This document shows, piece by piece, positions 9,234 to 18,111 of a stretch of DNA of 64,000 nt. Below the pieces are notes generated by a model. That model saw only the letters and a program-made list of their open reading frames with translations. It ran no database searches and had not been told where the DNA came from. The DNA comes from Streptomyces tuirus (lineage in GTDB: Bacteria; Actinomycetota; Actinomycetes; Streptomycetales; Streptomycetaceae): NCBI RefSeq assembly GCF_014701095.1, contig NZ_AP023439.1, positions 3,336,001-3,400,000 of the forward strand, written 5' to 3'. Within the stretch, counting starts at the first letter, position 1. Each line of letters opens with the position of its first letter. A program made the position numbers and the translations under genes.

Positions 9234-9617
9234 TCAGACGTCCAGCTGGTCGGCGACCGCGCGTAGCAGGCCGGCGATCTTCTTGCCGGCGGTCTTCTCG
9301 GGGTAGCGGCCGCGCTCCAGCATCGGAGTGATGTTCTCCAGGAGGGTCGTCAGGTCCTGGACGATGGAGGCCAGCTCGTCCGGCTTCTTGCGGGTCGCGG
9401 CGGCGACGGACGGGGTCGGGTCCAGGATCGTCAGGGACAGGGCCTGGTCGCCGCGCTGCCCGGCGACGACGCCGAACTCCACGCGCTGACCCGGCTTGAG
9501 CGTCTCGACTCCGGCGGGGAGGACCGAGGAATGGACGAAGACGTCACCGCCGTCGTCGCGGGAGAGAAAGCCGAAGCCCTTCTCGCTGTTGAACCACTTG
9601 ACCTTGCCGGTGGGCAC
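9234..9617 (-). CDS. Cold-shock-domain protein with C-terminal extension
   Basis: The 127-residue protein starts VPTGKVKWFNSEKGFGFLS, with the RNP1 motif KGFGFLS and RNP2-like DVFVHSSVL of a cold-shock single-stranded nucleic-acid-binding barrel (residues 1-65). Unlike the 67-residue CspA elsewhere in this window, it has a further 60-residue helical tail with the segment IVQDLTTLLENITPMLE. I chose the GTG at 9617, preceded by GAGGAC, over the longer open frame starting at 9677. It converges on mqnD, whose stop is only 4 bp away. It probably acts as an RNA chaperone. Confidence 0.9.
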   Translation of the reverse strand: MPTGKVKWFNSEKGFGFLSRDDGGDVFVHSSVLPAGVETLKPGQRVEFGVVAGQRGDQALSLTILDPTPSVAAATRKKPDELASIVQDLTTLLENITPMLERGRYPEKTAGKKIAGLLRAVADQLDV

Positions 9618-9781
9618 GTCTGTCCTCGTCCTCGTACTCGTCGGAAAACTGCTTCTGGAAACGGCTCTTGATAGCACTCGGGCGGGCCGTACGGACCCGC
9701 CGGTACCAAGGCTAATGCTCTTGCAGCCGGTGACAAGACGTCACCCGGTTGTTCCTTCGCGCTGGGAACTACCCTGGTGGG

Positions 9782-10030
9782 GTGCGTGACAAAACCCAAA
9801 CGAATTCCGCCGCTCCCGGCGACCGCCTGGTCCGTGCCGGAGCCGTCGTCTTCTTCATCGGTTCCCTGGCCACACTGGTCACGGTCGCCCCGCTGTTCCT
9901 CGGGACGACTCCCTTTCCGACATACATGTTCGGATTGAGCATGCTCATGGCCGTCGGATTCCTGGTGGCCGGTGCGGGAGTGCTGCGTTCCGTGACGGCG
10001 GGCCGCCGTCAGGCGCGCGCGGGGCGGTAG
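9782..10030 (+). CDS. Small two-TM membrane protein
   Basis: This is a short protein of about 82 residues with two clear hydrophobic segments, AGAVVFFIGSLATLVTVAPL and GLSMLMAVGFLVAGAGVL, joined by a short loop, and a basic C-terminus (GRRQARAGR). The GTG at 9782 fits both the hydrophobicity pattern and a nearby GGTGG. Its 3' end overlaps the convergent HAD gene by 22 bp. No family is recognised, though similar small membrane proteins occur at this position in other streptomycetes. Confidence 0.7.
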   Translation: MRDKTQTNSAAPGDRLVRAGAVVFFIGSLATLVTVAPLFLGTTPFPTYMFGLSMLMAVGFLVAGAGVLRSVTAGRRQARAGR

Positions 10031-10650
10031 TCCGAAAGCCACCGCGGGAATTCGGTCAGATCGGTGAGGACGACGTCGGCGCCCGCCGCGCGCAGTTCCT
10101 CTTCGGGGCAGGGGCCGGTGGCCACGGCGACCGAGAGCGCGCCGGCGGCCCGGGCGCCGCGGACGTCCCCCACGTGGTCGCCGACGTAGACGCCCGCGTC
10201 GTGCTCGCGCAGGGCCTGCGCCTTCTGCTCGGCCCACAGGTCGCCGACGACCGCGTCGGGCTCTATTCCCAGGTGGGCGAGGTGCAGCTTGGCGTTGGGC
10301 TCGTACTTGGCGGTGACGACCATCGCCCGTCCGCCGGCCTCCCGTACGGCCGCGATGGCCTCCCGGGCGCCGGTCATCGCCGGGGTCGCGGTGATGGCGA
10401 TGGCCGGGTACATCTCCCGGTACAGGTCCGCCATGGCCGCGACCTCCTCGGCCGGGAACCAGTTGATCAGCTCCTCGGCCAGCGGCGGCCCGAGCCGCGT
10501 GACCGCCAGGTCGGCGTCGATGTACGTCCCCGTCCGCTCGGACAGCGCCTGGTAGCAGGCGCGGATGCCGGGCCGGGAGTCGATGAGGGTCATGTCGAGG
10601 TCGAAACCGACGGTGAGCGCGGGCGGGGTCATGAAGGCCATATGGGCCAT
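10009..10650 (-). CDS. HAD-superfamily hydrolase (phosphatase)
   Basis: The 213-residue protein belongs to the haloacid-dehalogenase superfamily. Motif I is FDLDMTLIDS (nucleophile Asp plus general acid), motif II the threonine in VVTAKYE, and motif III/IV the GDHVGDVRGA block. A helical cap lies between motifs I and II, as in phosphoglycolate-phosphatase-like members. The substrate is unknown; a small phosphorylated metabolite is expected. The start shown gives MAHMAF; the internal ATG seven residues in is also possible. It converges with the small membrane gene. Confidence 0.85.
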   Translation of the reverse strand: MAHMAFMTPPALTVGFDLDMTLIDSRPGIRACYQALSERTGTYIDADLAVTRLGPPLAEELINWFPAEEVAAMADLYREMYPAIAITATPAMTGAREAIAAVREAGGRAMVVTAKYEPNAKLHLAHLGIEPDAVVGDLWAEQKAQALREHDAGVYVGDHVGDVRGARAAGALSVAVATGPCPEEELRAAGADVVLTDLTEFPRWLSDYRPARA

Positions 10651-10693
10651 TGTGCCCAGAGGGCGTGAACGCCAGGCGTCCGGCTGGGGGGCT

Positions 10694-11683
10694 CTAGCGC
10701 GAGCGCTGTGAACGCCACACCAGGAACAGGGCCGACGCCACCGCCGCGCCCCTGACCACCCACGGCCAGGTCTCCGACACCGCGGCGTTCATGTGGCCGT
10801 CGGCGATCGGGTCGCCCCAGCGGCCGTTCATCCGGCCCCACAGCCAGACCAGGCCTCCCGCCACCGAGAGGCTCGGCAGGATGACGACCGCCCATTTCGT
10901 CTCGGCCTGGGTGAGGCGCCGGGAGGCGTAGGCGATGAGCCATCCGAGCAGGAGGACGAACCAGTTGCCGAGCACGGCACCGGCGACGAGGAGGCCCGCG
11001 GCGATCAGGAGGAGCGGGTTGCTCCAGCTGGTGGTGGGCAGGCGCGGGAGCCGGCGGCGGCCGCCCTTCTCGGTCACCTCGGCCGTCTCGACGACCGGGG
11101 CGGTCTCCTCGGCGTCCGGCTGCTCCTTCTCGGCCTTGCGCGGCGCCGGCGGCTTCAGCAGGTCCGGCACCTCCACGCCGCCCACGAACCCCGGCACCTC
11201 GTCGCCCACGCCGAACGGGCTGCTGTCCACCCGCCACCAGTCCGGCCGGAGCGCGCTGTCGCCGAGCTCGTGCCCGGCGGCCAGGTGCGGCGGGGCCGGG
11301 CCGTCGGAGGGCGCGGGGTGCGGCTCCCCGGCGGACCGCGCCGGCCGGGGACGCGGCACGACGCGCCGCATGACGCCCTTCGCCCGCTCCTCCGGCTCGG
11401 CCTCGCGCTGCACGGGGACGGCGGCGGGGGCGGCGCCGTGCGCCTCACCACCCGTACCGTCCGCCGCGGCGGTCACGACGTCGTCGGGGCTGCCCAGGCG
11501 GGACAGGATGCGGCGGACGGCGGCGGGCGAGTCGACGGTGGCCTTCGCGCGGCGCTTGTCGATCTCGTTGCGCAGGTCCGCGACCAGGCGCATACGGGTG
11601 GCCGACGACAACTGCCGCTGCTGGGCCACGTCGCCGACGCGGCTCAGATACTCGTAAACGACCTGGTCGCTCTCAATCCCCAC
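10694..11683 (-). CDS. Membrane protein with N-terminal HAAS-like domain
   Basis: The 329-residue protein begins at the GTG at 11683, preceded by a strong GGAGGGG site. Residues 1-70 are helical and end in the block SPAAVRRILSRLGSPDDVV, which resembles the DUF1700/HAAS signalling domain found next to membrane proteins. A long charged, proline-rich linker follows, then three or four hydrophobic segments including LLLIAAGLLVAGAVLGNW and VVRGAAVASALFLVW. It is divergent from the helicase-associated gene. The function is unknown. Confidence 0.75.
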   Translation of the reverse strand: MGIESDQVVYEYLSRVGDVAQQRQLSSATRMRLVADLRNEIDKRRAKATVDSPAAVRRILSRLGSPDDVVTAAADGTGGEAHGAAPAAVPVQREAEPEERAKGVMRRVVPRPRPARSAGEPHPAPSDGPAPPHLAAGHELGDSALRPDWWRVDSSPFGVGDEVPGFVGGVEVPDLLKPPAPRKAEKEQPDAEETAPVVETAEVTEKGGRRRLPRLPTTSWSNPLLLIAAGLLVAGAVLGNWFVLLLGWLIAYASRRLTQAETKWAVVILPSLSVAGGLVWLWGRMNGRWGDPIADGHMNAAVSETWPWVVRGAAVASALFLVWRSQRSR

Positions 11684-11835
11684 GAAGTCCCCTCCGGGGC
11701 GGGTGCGTTGCGTGACGCCGTCGCACGACGGTACCGCGAGTGCCCGCGAAGCGGCCAAAACCCCGTCCCGCGTACGGGGGCGAGGCGGCGCACAGTCCAC
11801 CCGGGCCGGGGAAGCGACCCGCTACCGTGGACCGG

Positions 11836-14376
11836 ATGAGCACCGAGGACAGGCCCCCGGCCCCCCGCTCCCTCGCGGAAGCGCTCCGCGCGCGGGGCGA
11901 CGCTTCGCTGGGCGCGCTCCTGCGCAGCCGCCCGGATCTCATCACGCCCGTCCCCACCGACCTCACCCAGCTCGCGACCCGCGCGGGCACCCGTGCCTCG
12001 GTCGTGCGGGCGCTGGAGCGCCTTGACCGGTTCGCGCTCCAGACGGCGGAGGCGCTGGCCGTGGCGGCGGACCCGGCGACGTACGGCGAACTGCTCGGAC
12101 TCATGGCCGGGGACGACGCGGACCCGGCCGTCGTCGCCGCGCTGCCGCACGCCCTGGACCTGCTGCGCGAGCAGGCCCTGGTGTGGGGCGACGACGACCG
12201 GCTGCGGCTGGTGCGCACGGCGCGTGAGCTGCTGGCGCCCTCGCCGCAGCACCCCTCGCCGACCGGCCTCGGCCCGACGGTCCAGGAGGCCACCGCCGGG
12301 ATGTCGCCGGGGCGGATCCAGGAGATCGTCACCGCCGCCGGACTGGCCTCGACGCACGACTCGGTCTCCGCGGTGACCGCCCTGGCCGGCCTGTTCACGG
12401 ACCGGTCGCGGATGGCCGCGCTGCTCGCCGACGCCCCGCCCGACTCCCTCGACGTGCTGGAACGCCTGGTGTGGGGGCCGCCGTACGGGCAGGTCACCGC
12501 CGATCCGGCGCCGCGGCTGCGCTGGCTGCTGGACCGCGGACTGCTGCTGCCGACGGCGCCCGGGACGGTCGTCCTGCCGCGCGAGGTCGCGCTGCATCTG
12601 CGGCGCGGCCTGGCGCACCGGGCGCCCGAGCCCGTGCCGCCGGTCGTGGAGACGGCGGCCGTTCACCGTCCACAGGTTGTGGACAGCGCGGCGGCCGGGC
12701 AGGCGTACACCGCGCTCGCCACCGTCGAGGAGCTGCTGAAGGACTGGGACGAGGGCGGGCCCGCGGTGCTGCGGGCCGGTGGGCTCAGCGTGCGCGACCT
12801 GAAGCGGACCGCCGTCGCGCTCGACCTGCCCGAGCCGGCCGCCGCGTTCTGGGTGGAGCTGGCGTACGCGGCGGGGCTGATCGCCTCGGACGGCGAGGCC
12901 GACGAACGGTACGCGGCGACCCCGGCGTACGACGAGTGGCGGGAACTGCCCGCCGCCGAACGCTGGTCGCGGCTGGTCACGGCCTGGCTCGCGGCGACCC
13001 GCACGGCCGGTCTGGTGGGCGGGCGGGACGCGAAGGACCGTTCGCTGTCCGCGCTCGGGCCGGGCCTGGACCGCTCGGCCGCGCCCGAGGTGCGGCACCG
13101 GGTGCTGGCACTGCTGGCCGGGCTGCCGGAGGGCGCCGCGCCCGCCGCCGGATCGGTGCTGGCCCGGCTGCGCTGGGAGCGGCCCCTGCGGGGCGACCGG
13201 CGCGAGGACGATCTGCGCGGCCGGCTCGCCGAGTGGGCGCTGTCCGAGGCGGAGCTGCTGGGCGTCACCGGCCGGGGCGCGCTGTCGGCGCAGGGCCGGG
13301 CGCTGCTGGGCGCGCCCGCGGCGCCCGCGCCGGCCCCGGAAGCGGAACCCTCCGGGCCGGGGGACAAGCTGCCCGTCCACCACCATCACCGCCCCGCCCC
13401 GCTCGCCCCACTCTCCCCCGCCGAACAGGCCGTGGCCTCGGCCGCCGCGGCCCGGCTGCTGGCGCCGCTGCTGCCCGAGCCGCTGGACCACGTGCTGCTC
13501 CAGGCCGACCTGACGGCGGTGGCGCCCGGCCCGCTGCAACGGCCGCTCGCGGACATGCTGGGCGTGCTGGCGGACGTCGAGTCCAAGGGCGGGGCGACCG
13601 TCTACCGGTTCACGCCCGGCTCGGTGCGGCGGGCGCTGGACGCCGGGCAGGCCGCCTCCGACCTGCACGCCTTCCTCGCCGCGCACTCCCGCACGCCGGT
13701 GCCGCAGCCCCTCGCCTATCTGATCGACGACGTGGCCCGGCGGCACGGCCACCTCCGGGTCGGCGCGGCCTCGGCGTACGTGCGCTGCGACGACGACGCG
13801 GTGCTCAGCGAGATCCTCGCCGACAAGCGGGCCGCCGGGCTGGGGCTGCGCCGGCTCGCCCCGACCGTGCTGGCCGCGCAGGCCGACCCCGCCGGGCTCC
13901 TGGAGGGCCTGCGGGCGATGGGGTTCGCGCCGGCCGCCGAGTCCGCCGAGGGCGATGTGCTGATCACCCGCGCCCTGGCCCATCGCACTCCGCCGCGCAC
14001 CGCGCCCGAGCCGGTCCCGGACGGTCCGCCGGTCCCCGACGACACCCTCCTGGCGGCCGCGCTGCGCGCGATCCGGGCCGGCGACCTCGCCTCCACCACC
14101 CCGCGCAAGCCGGGCACGGCCCCCGCGGCCAACGGCGAGCTGCCCCGCACGGGTGCCGCCGAGACCCTCGCCACCATGCAGGCCGCCGTCCTCACCGGCG
14201 AGGCCCTGTGGATCGGCTACGTCAACGCCGATGGCGCGGCCAGCCAGCGGGTCATCGCCCCGATCCGTGTCGAGGGCGGCTTCGTCACGGCGTACGACCA
14301 CACCGCGGACGAGGTCCGCACCTATCCGCTGCACCGGATCACCGGGGTCGCCGAGCTCGCCGACGACGCGGGCTGA
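11836..14376 (+). CDS. Helicase-associated (Helicase_C_3 / WYL-like) protein
   Basis: This 846-residue cytoplasmic protein lacks Walker motifs but matches the actinobacterial helicase-associated family (Helicase_C_3) encoded near XPB. The N-terminal third is helical with winged-helix-like repeats (TDLTQLATRAGTRASVVRAL). The middle contains YRFTPGSVRRALDAG and DDVARRHGHLRVGAASAY, typical of the family, and the last 70 residues are WYL-like (GEALWIGYVNADGAASQRV, then PLHRI). Together with the XPB helicase about 2 kb downstream it suggests a DNA repair or DNA-remodelling pair. The ATG at 11836 was preferred over the upstream in-frame start, which reads through typical promoter sequence. Confidence 0.85.
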   Translation: MSTEDRPPAPRSLAEALRARGDASLGALLRSRPDLITPVPTDLTQLATRAGTRASVVRALERLDRFALQTAEALAVAADPATYGELLGLMAGDDADPAVVAALPHALDLLREQALVWGDDDRLRLVRTARELLAPSPQHPSPTGLGPTVQEATAGMSPGRIQEIVTAAGLASTHDSVSAVTALAGLFTDRSRMAALLADAPPDSLDVLERLVWGPPYGQVTADPAPRLRWLLDRGLLLPTAPGTVVLPREVALHLRRGLAHRAPEPVPPVVETAAVHRPQVVDSAAAGQAYTALATVEELLKDWDEGGPAVLRAGGLSVRDLKRTAVALDLPEPAAAFWVELAYAAGLIASDGEADERYAATPAYDEWRELPAAERWSRLVTAWLAATRTAGLVGGRDAKDRSLSALGPGLDRSAAPEVRHRVLALLAGLPEGAAPAAGSVLARLRWERPLRGDRREDDLRGRLAEWALSEAELLGVTGRGALSAQGRALLGAPAAPAPAPEAEPSGPGDKLPVHHHHRPAPLAPLSPAEQAVASAAAARLLAPLLPEPLDHVLLQADLTAVAPGPLQRPLADMLGVLADVESKGGATVYRFTPGSVRRALDAGQAASDLHAFLAAHSRTPVPQPLAYLIDDVARRHGHLRVGAASAYVRCDDDAVLSEILADKRAAGLGLRRLAPTVLAAQADPAGLLEGLRAMGFAPAAESAEGDVLITRALAHRTPPRTAPEPVPDGPPVPDDTLLAAALRAIRAGDLASTTPRKPGTAPAANGELPRTGAAETLATMQAAVLTGEALWIGYVNADGAASQRVIAPIRVEGGFVTAYDHTADEVRTYPLHRITGVAELADDAG

Positions 14377-14542
14377 CCTCCGCTCGCGGAGCGTCACCCG
14401 TTCGGGTGCAGGCGGGCGTTCATGCACGCCACGCCGGGGAGGTCCCACGCTCGGGCGACCTTCCCGGGCGTGCCGCATCCCGCCGTGTGCGCGGGGGCAG
14501 CCACCGGGTGTCCTGTGAGCTCCGCCGAAAGGAAGTCCGCGC

Positions 14543-14674
14543 ATGCGCACCGTCCGCCGAGTCGCCGCCGTCCTCGCCGCCGCCGCCCTGATGACGTTCG
14601 GGGGGCTCGCCACCCCGGCCTCCGCGGTGAGCATCGACGTCGCCGGTCTGGTCCTCGAGACACCGCAGATCTGA
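14543..14674 (+). CDS. Tiny secreted peptide (43-residue precursor)
   Basis: This short gene starts at an ATG preceded by AAAGGAAG. It encodes 43 residues: MRTVRR, a hydrophobic core, a signal-peptidase site after ATPASA, and a mature peptide of about 15 residues, VSIDVAGLVLETPQI. The stop is followed directly by a strong hairpin terminator. A second mini-gene with the same layout follows at 14809. No cysteines are present. The role is unknown; a surface or signalling peptide is possible. Confidence 0.65.
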   Translation: MRTVRRVAAVLAAAALMTFGGLATPASAVSIDVAGLVLETPQI

Positions 14675-14683
14675 TCCGCTCCC

Positions 14684-14730
14684 CCGCACCCGGAGGGCCG
14701 GCCCAGGCGCCGGGCCGGCCCGCGGTGCGG
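14684..14730 (+). terminator. Rho-independent-type hairpin after the 43-residue peptide gene
   Basis: An outer stem ccgcacc / ggtgcgg encloses an inner stem of two self-complementary gggccggccc blocks. The hairpin begins ten bases after the stop of the mini-gene and should end its transcript. No U-tract follows, which is usual for Streptomyces. Confidence 0.7.
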
Positions 14731-14808
14731 TGTCCGTCGTCTCTCAGCCCTTGAAAGGCGTCTCCACCGTGAAAGTCCTCTCAGCCCGTGAAAGGCACTG
14801 TCACCCTC

Positions 14809-14997
14809 ATGCGTGAGAACCTGCCCGCCGCCGCTCTCTGTGCCGTCGCGCTCGTGGGGGCGCTCGCGCCCTGCGCCGCCGCGGCCCCCGCGCTGCCGCT
14901 GCCCCTGCCGGTCGCCGCCGTGGAGCCGCTGGTCACCGAGGGGGTCACGATCGAAGGGCCGCTGGTCCAGAACGTCAGTCTGCCCACGCTGAAGTAG
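14809..14997 (+). CDS. Small secreted protein (62-residue precursor)
   Basis: The ATG at 14809 opens a 62-residue precursor with a signal peptide (MRENLPAAALCAVALVGAL) and a cleavage site near CAAAAPA. The mature chain of about 37 residues is Pro/Leu/Val-rich and ends GPLVQNVSLPTLK. An AAAGG lies upstream, and a GTG at 14788 in the same frame is a weaker alternative. The upstream 19-base block ctctcagcccgtgaaaggc is a near-copy of one 37 bp earlier. The 3' end overlaps the convergent fusion gene by 23 bp. The function is unknown. Confidence 0.6.
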   Translation: MRENLPAAALCAVALVGALAPCAAAAPALPLPLPVAAVEPLVTEGVTIEGPLVQNVSLPTLK

Positions 14998-16210
14998 CGC
15001 GACGCGTCCGGTAGCTGTCCCCGTCCAGCCGTACGACGTCGGCGTGATGGGCGAGCCGGTCCGTCAGCGCCGGGGCGGACGGGCCGAGCACCTCGTCCCA
15101 GCGGCCGAGCGGCCGGTCGGCGGTCACGATCAGCGAGGCCCGCTCGTAGCGGTGGGCGACGAGCTGGAAGAGCAGGCCCGCCGCTGCCGTGTCGAGGGGC
15201 GTGTAGCCGACCTCGTCGACGATCAGGAGGGGGTGATCGTCGAGCGCGGTCAGCTCCGCGTCGAGCCGCCCGGCGGCCCGGGCGTCCGCGAGCCGGGCGG
15301 CCCACTCGGCGGCGGTCGCGAACAGCACCCGGTGCCCGGCCTGGCAGGCGCGCACGCCCAGGGCGACGGCCAGGTGGGTCTTGCCGGTGCCGGGCGGGCC
15401 GACGAAGACCACGTTGCGCCGGGCGGTGACGAAGTCCGCCTTGCCGAGCCGCGCCACGGCCTCCCGGTCGAAGCCCCGGGGGTGCTGCTCGTCGAAGTCC
15501 TCCAGCAGCTTGCGCGCGGGGAACCCGGCGGCACGGATCCGGGCCTCGGCGTCGGCGTCCGGGTCGGGCTGCCGTGGGAGGGCGGCGGTGACCGGCGGCG
15601 CCTCGGGTTCCGGGTTCGCCTGATGCCGGTCTTCGTGGTCGCGACCCCGTGAACGCTCGACCTGTGTGTGAGCGGGCTGGCCGTGTCCGGCCTGGGCGAC
15701 CATCGGGCCCGACATATAGGCGAGGATCGCCGCCGAGGCGATGAACGCCATGTGGATCACCGTCCCCCACAGCAGGGCGTGCTGGGAGGTGTGGTGGACG
15801 TCCACGAACATCTGGAGCAGATGCACGGAGGAGATGCCCACGATCGCCGTGGCGAGCTTGACCTTCAGTACGTTGGAATTGACGTGGGAGAGCCATTCGG
15901 GCTGGTCACGGTGGCCCTGGAGGCCGATGCGCGAGACGAACGTCTCGTAGCCGCCGACGATCACCATGATCAGCAGGTTGGCGATCATGACGACGTCGAC
16001 CAGCTTGAGCACCGCGAGCATCACGTACGTCTCGGTGGCGTGCCCGCTCACGCACATCAGGATTAAGGTCCACAGCTCTTTGAAGAACTTGTAGACGTAG
16101 ACGCCCTGGGCGGCCACCAGCCCGAAGTACAGCGGGGCCTGGAGCCAGCGAGTGGCGAACAGGGCGTAGCCGAGCGTGGTCGTCGTCGGGTTCTGCTGCA
16201 CCCTCGCCAT
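14975..16210 (-). CDS. UPF0114 (YqhA) membrane domain fused to an IS21 IstB-type AAA+ ATPase
   Basis: This single frame encodes about 411 residues with two unrelated domains. Residues 1-170 are a UPF0114/TIGR00645-like membrane protein (RWLQAPLYFGLVAAQGVYVY, then several hydrophobic helices ending IHMAFIASAAILAYM). A polar linker of about 55 residues follows. Residues 225-411 are the ATPase part of IstB, the IS21 transposition helper: AAGFPARKLLEDFD, Walker A GPPGTGKTHLA, Walker B LLIVDEVGY, and the terminal DRLAHHADVVRLDGDSYR. The IstB N-terminal helical region and any istA partner are absent. No indel is apparent at the junction. It is divergent from the XPB gene. The outcome would be a membrane-anchored ATPase; the role is unknown. 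Confidence 0.8.
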   Translation of the reverse strand: MARVQQNPTTTTLGYALFATRWLQAPLYFGLVAAQGVYVYKFFKELWTLILMCVSGHATETYVMLAVLKLVDVVMIANLLIMVIVGGYETFVSRIGLQGHRDQPEWLSHVNSNVLKVKLATAIVGISSVHLLQMFVDVHHTSQHALLWGTVIHMAFIASAAILAYMSGPMVAQAGHGQPAHTQVERSRGRDHEDRHQANPEPEAPPVTAALPRQPDPDADAEARIRAAGFPARKLLEDFDEQHPRGFDREAVARLGKADFVTARRNVVFVGPPGTGKTHLAVALGVRACQAGHRVLFATAAEWAARLADARAAGRLDAELTALDDHPLLIVDEVGYTPLDTAAAGLLFQLVAHRYERASLIVTADRPLGRWDEVLGPSAPALTDRLAHHADVVRLDGDSYRTRRATSAWAD

Positions 16211-16391
16211 TCTTCGGGGCCGCGATGGAAAAACTGAATTCACACCACACGTTGGGATGAATAGGCATTCAGTACGACCGGACGCGCAGATCACACCACC
16301 CGACCCCGTCGATCAGGCACACTGGACGTTTGGCCGAGGCGTCGCGCTGTCGAGCCGTCCGAATCCTCCGGCCACAGAAAGGGTGCCGTGC

Positions 16392-18035
16392 GTGAATGGT
16401 CCGCTGATCGTCCAGTCCGACAAGACCCTGCTCCTGGAAGTCGACCACGAGCAGGCCGACGACTGCCGCCGGGCCATCGCCCCGTTCGCGGAACTGGAGC
16501 GGGCGCCGGAGCACATCCACACCTACCGCGTGACCCCGCTGGGCCTGTGGAACGCCCGCGCGGCCGGCCACGACGCCGAGCAGGTCGTGGACGCGCTCGT
16601 GCAGTACAGCCGCTACCCCGTGCCGCACGCGCTGCTCGTCGACATCGCCGAGACGATGGACCGCTACGGCCGTCTCACCCTGTCCAAGCACCCGGCGCAC
16701 GGCCTGGTGCTGACCACCACCGACCGCCCGGTGCTGGAGGAGATCCTGCGGTCGAAGCGGATCATGCCCCTGGTCGGCGCCCGCATCGACCCGGACACGG
16801 TCGCCGTGCACCCCTCCGAGCGCGGGCAGATCAAGCAGACGCTGCTGAAGCTGGGCTGGCCGGCCGAGGACCTCGCCGGGTACGTCGACGGCGAGGCGCA
16901 CGAGATCGAGCTGGCCGAGGACGGCTGGGCGCTGCGGCCGTACCAGAAGCAGGCCGTGGAGAACTTCTGGCACGGCGGTTCCGGCGTCGTCGTCCTGCCC
17001 TGCGGCGCCGGGAAGACGCTGGTCGGGGCCGGGTCGATGGCCCAGGCGAAGTCGACCACCCTCATCCTCGTCACGAACACCGTCTCGGCGCGGCAGTGGA
17101 AGCACGAGCTGGTGAAGCGGACCTCGCTCACCGAGGAGGAGATCGGCGAGTACAGCGGGACGAAGAAGGAGATCCGGCCCGTCACGATCGCCACGTACCA
17201 GGTGCTGACGACCCGGCGGAAGGGCGTCTACCCGCACCTGGAGCTGTTCGACTCGCGGGACTGGGGGCTGATCGTCTACGACGAGGTGCACCTGCTGCCC
17301 GCGCCGGTCTTCAAGTTCACCGCCGACCTCCAGGCGCGGCGGCGGCTCGGCCTGACCGCCACGTTGGTGCGTGAGGACGGCCGGGAGTCGGACGTGTTCT
17401 CCCTGATCGGCCCCAAGCGGTTCGACGCGCCGTGGAAGGAGATCGAGGCGCAGGGCTACATCGCGCCCGCCGACTGCGTGGAGGTCCGGGTCAATCTGAC
17501 GGACTCCGAGCGGCTCGCGTACGCCACGGCCGAGACGGAGGAGAAGTACCGCTTCTGCGCCACGACCGCGACGAAGCGGAAGGTCACGGAGGCGATCGTC
17601 CGCCGCTTCGCCGGGCAGCAGATCCTCGTGATCGGGCAGTACATCGACCAGCTGGACGAGCTCGGGGAGCATCTGGGCGCGCCCGTGATCAAGGGCGAGA
17701 CGTCGAACGCGCAGCGGGAGAAGCTCTTCGACGCCTTCCGTGAGGGCGAGATCAGCGTGCTCGTCGTGTCCAAGGTCGCGAACTTCTCGATCGACCTGCC
17801 GGAGGCGACGGTCGCCATCCAGGTCTCGGGCACCTTCGGCTCCCGGCAGGAGGAGGCCCAGCGCCTCGGCCGGGTCCTGCGCCCCAAGGCCGACGGCCAC
17901 CAGGCGCACTTCTACTCGGTGGTCGCCCGGGACACGATCGACCAGGACTTCGCCGCCCACCGCCAGCGGTTCCTGGCGGAGCAGGGGTACGCGTACCGGA
18001 TCATGGACGCGGACGAGCTGCTGGCGGAGAGCTGA
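16392..18035 (+). CDS. DNA repair helicase XPB (SF2)
   Basis: The 547-residue protein is a bacterial/archaeal-type XPB 3'-5' DNA helicase. The N-terminal damage-recognition region is followed by Walker A PCGAGKTLVG, DEVH box YDEVHLLPA, motif III LTATLVREDGRE, and motif VI EEAQRLGRVLRPKAD. The conserved end reads AYRIMDADELL. The GTG at 16392 begins the typical VNGPLIVQSDKTLLLE block; AAAGGG lies just upstream. It is likely involved in DNA repair or transcription-coupled remodelling, with the helicase-associated protein encoded at 11836 as a plausible partner. The intergenic space to the left (180 bp) carries divergent promoters. Confidence 0.93.
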   Translation: MNGPLIVQSDKTLLLEVDHEQADDCRRAIAPFAELERAPEHIHTYRVTPLGLWNARAAGHDAEQVVDALVQYSRYPVPHALLVDIAETMDRYGRLTLSKHPAHGLVLTTTDRPVLEEILRSKRIMPLVGARIDPDTVAVHPSERGQIKQTLLKLGWPAEDLAGYVDGEAHEIELAEDGWALRPYQKQAVENFWHGGSGVVVLPCGAGKTLVGAGSMAQAKSTTLILVTNTVSARQWKHELVKRTSLTEEEIGEYSGTKKEIRPVTIATYQVLTTRRKGVYPHLELFDSRDWGLIVYDEVHLLPAPVFKFTADLQARRRLGLTATLVREDGRESDVFSLIGPKRFDAPWKEIEAQGYIAPADCVEVRVNLTDSERLAYATAETEEKYRFCATTATKRKVTEAIVRRFAGQQILVIGQYIDQLDELGEHLGAPVIKGETSNAQREKLFDAFREGEISVLVVSKVANFSIDLPEATVAIQVSGTFGSRQEEAQRLGRVLRPKADGHQAHFYSVVARDTIDQDFAAHRQRFLAEQGYAYRIMDADELLAES

Positions 18036-18111
18036 CGGGAGAGCCGACGGCGGGGGCCGGTCCGCTCACGTGCGGCGGACCAGGCCTTCTCATGTGCGGC
18101 CAGCCGCCTTC

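Noticed and set aside
14975..16210. Complete IS21-type insertion sequence
   Set aside because: Only the IstB ATPase part is present. No istA, no terminal inverted repeats and no target duplication were seen.
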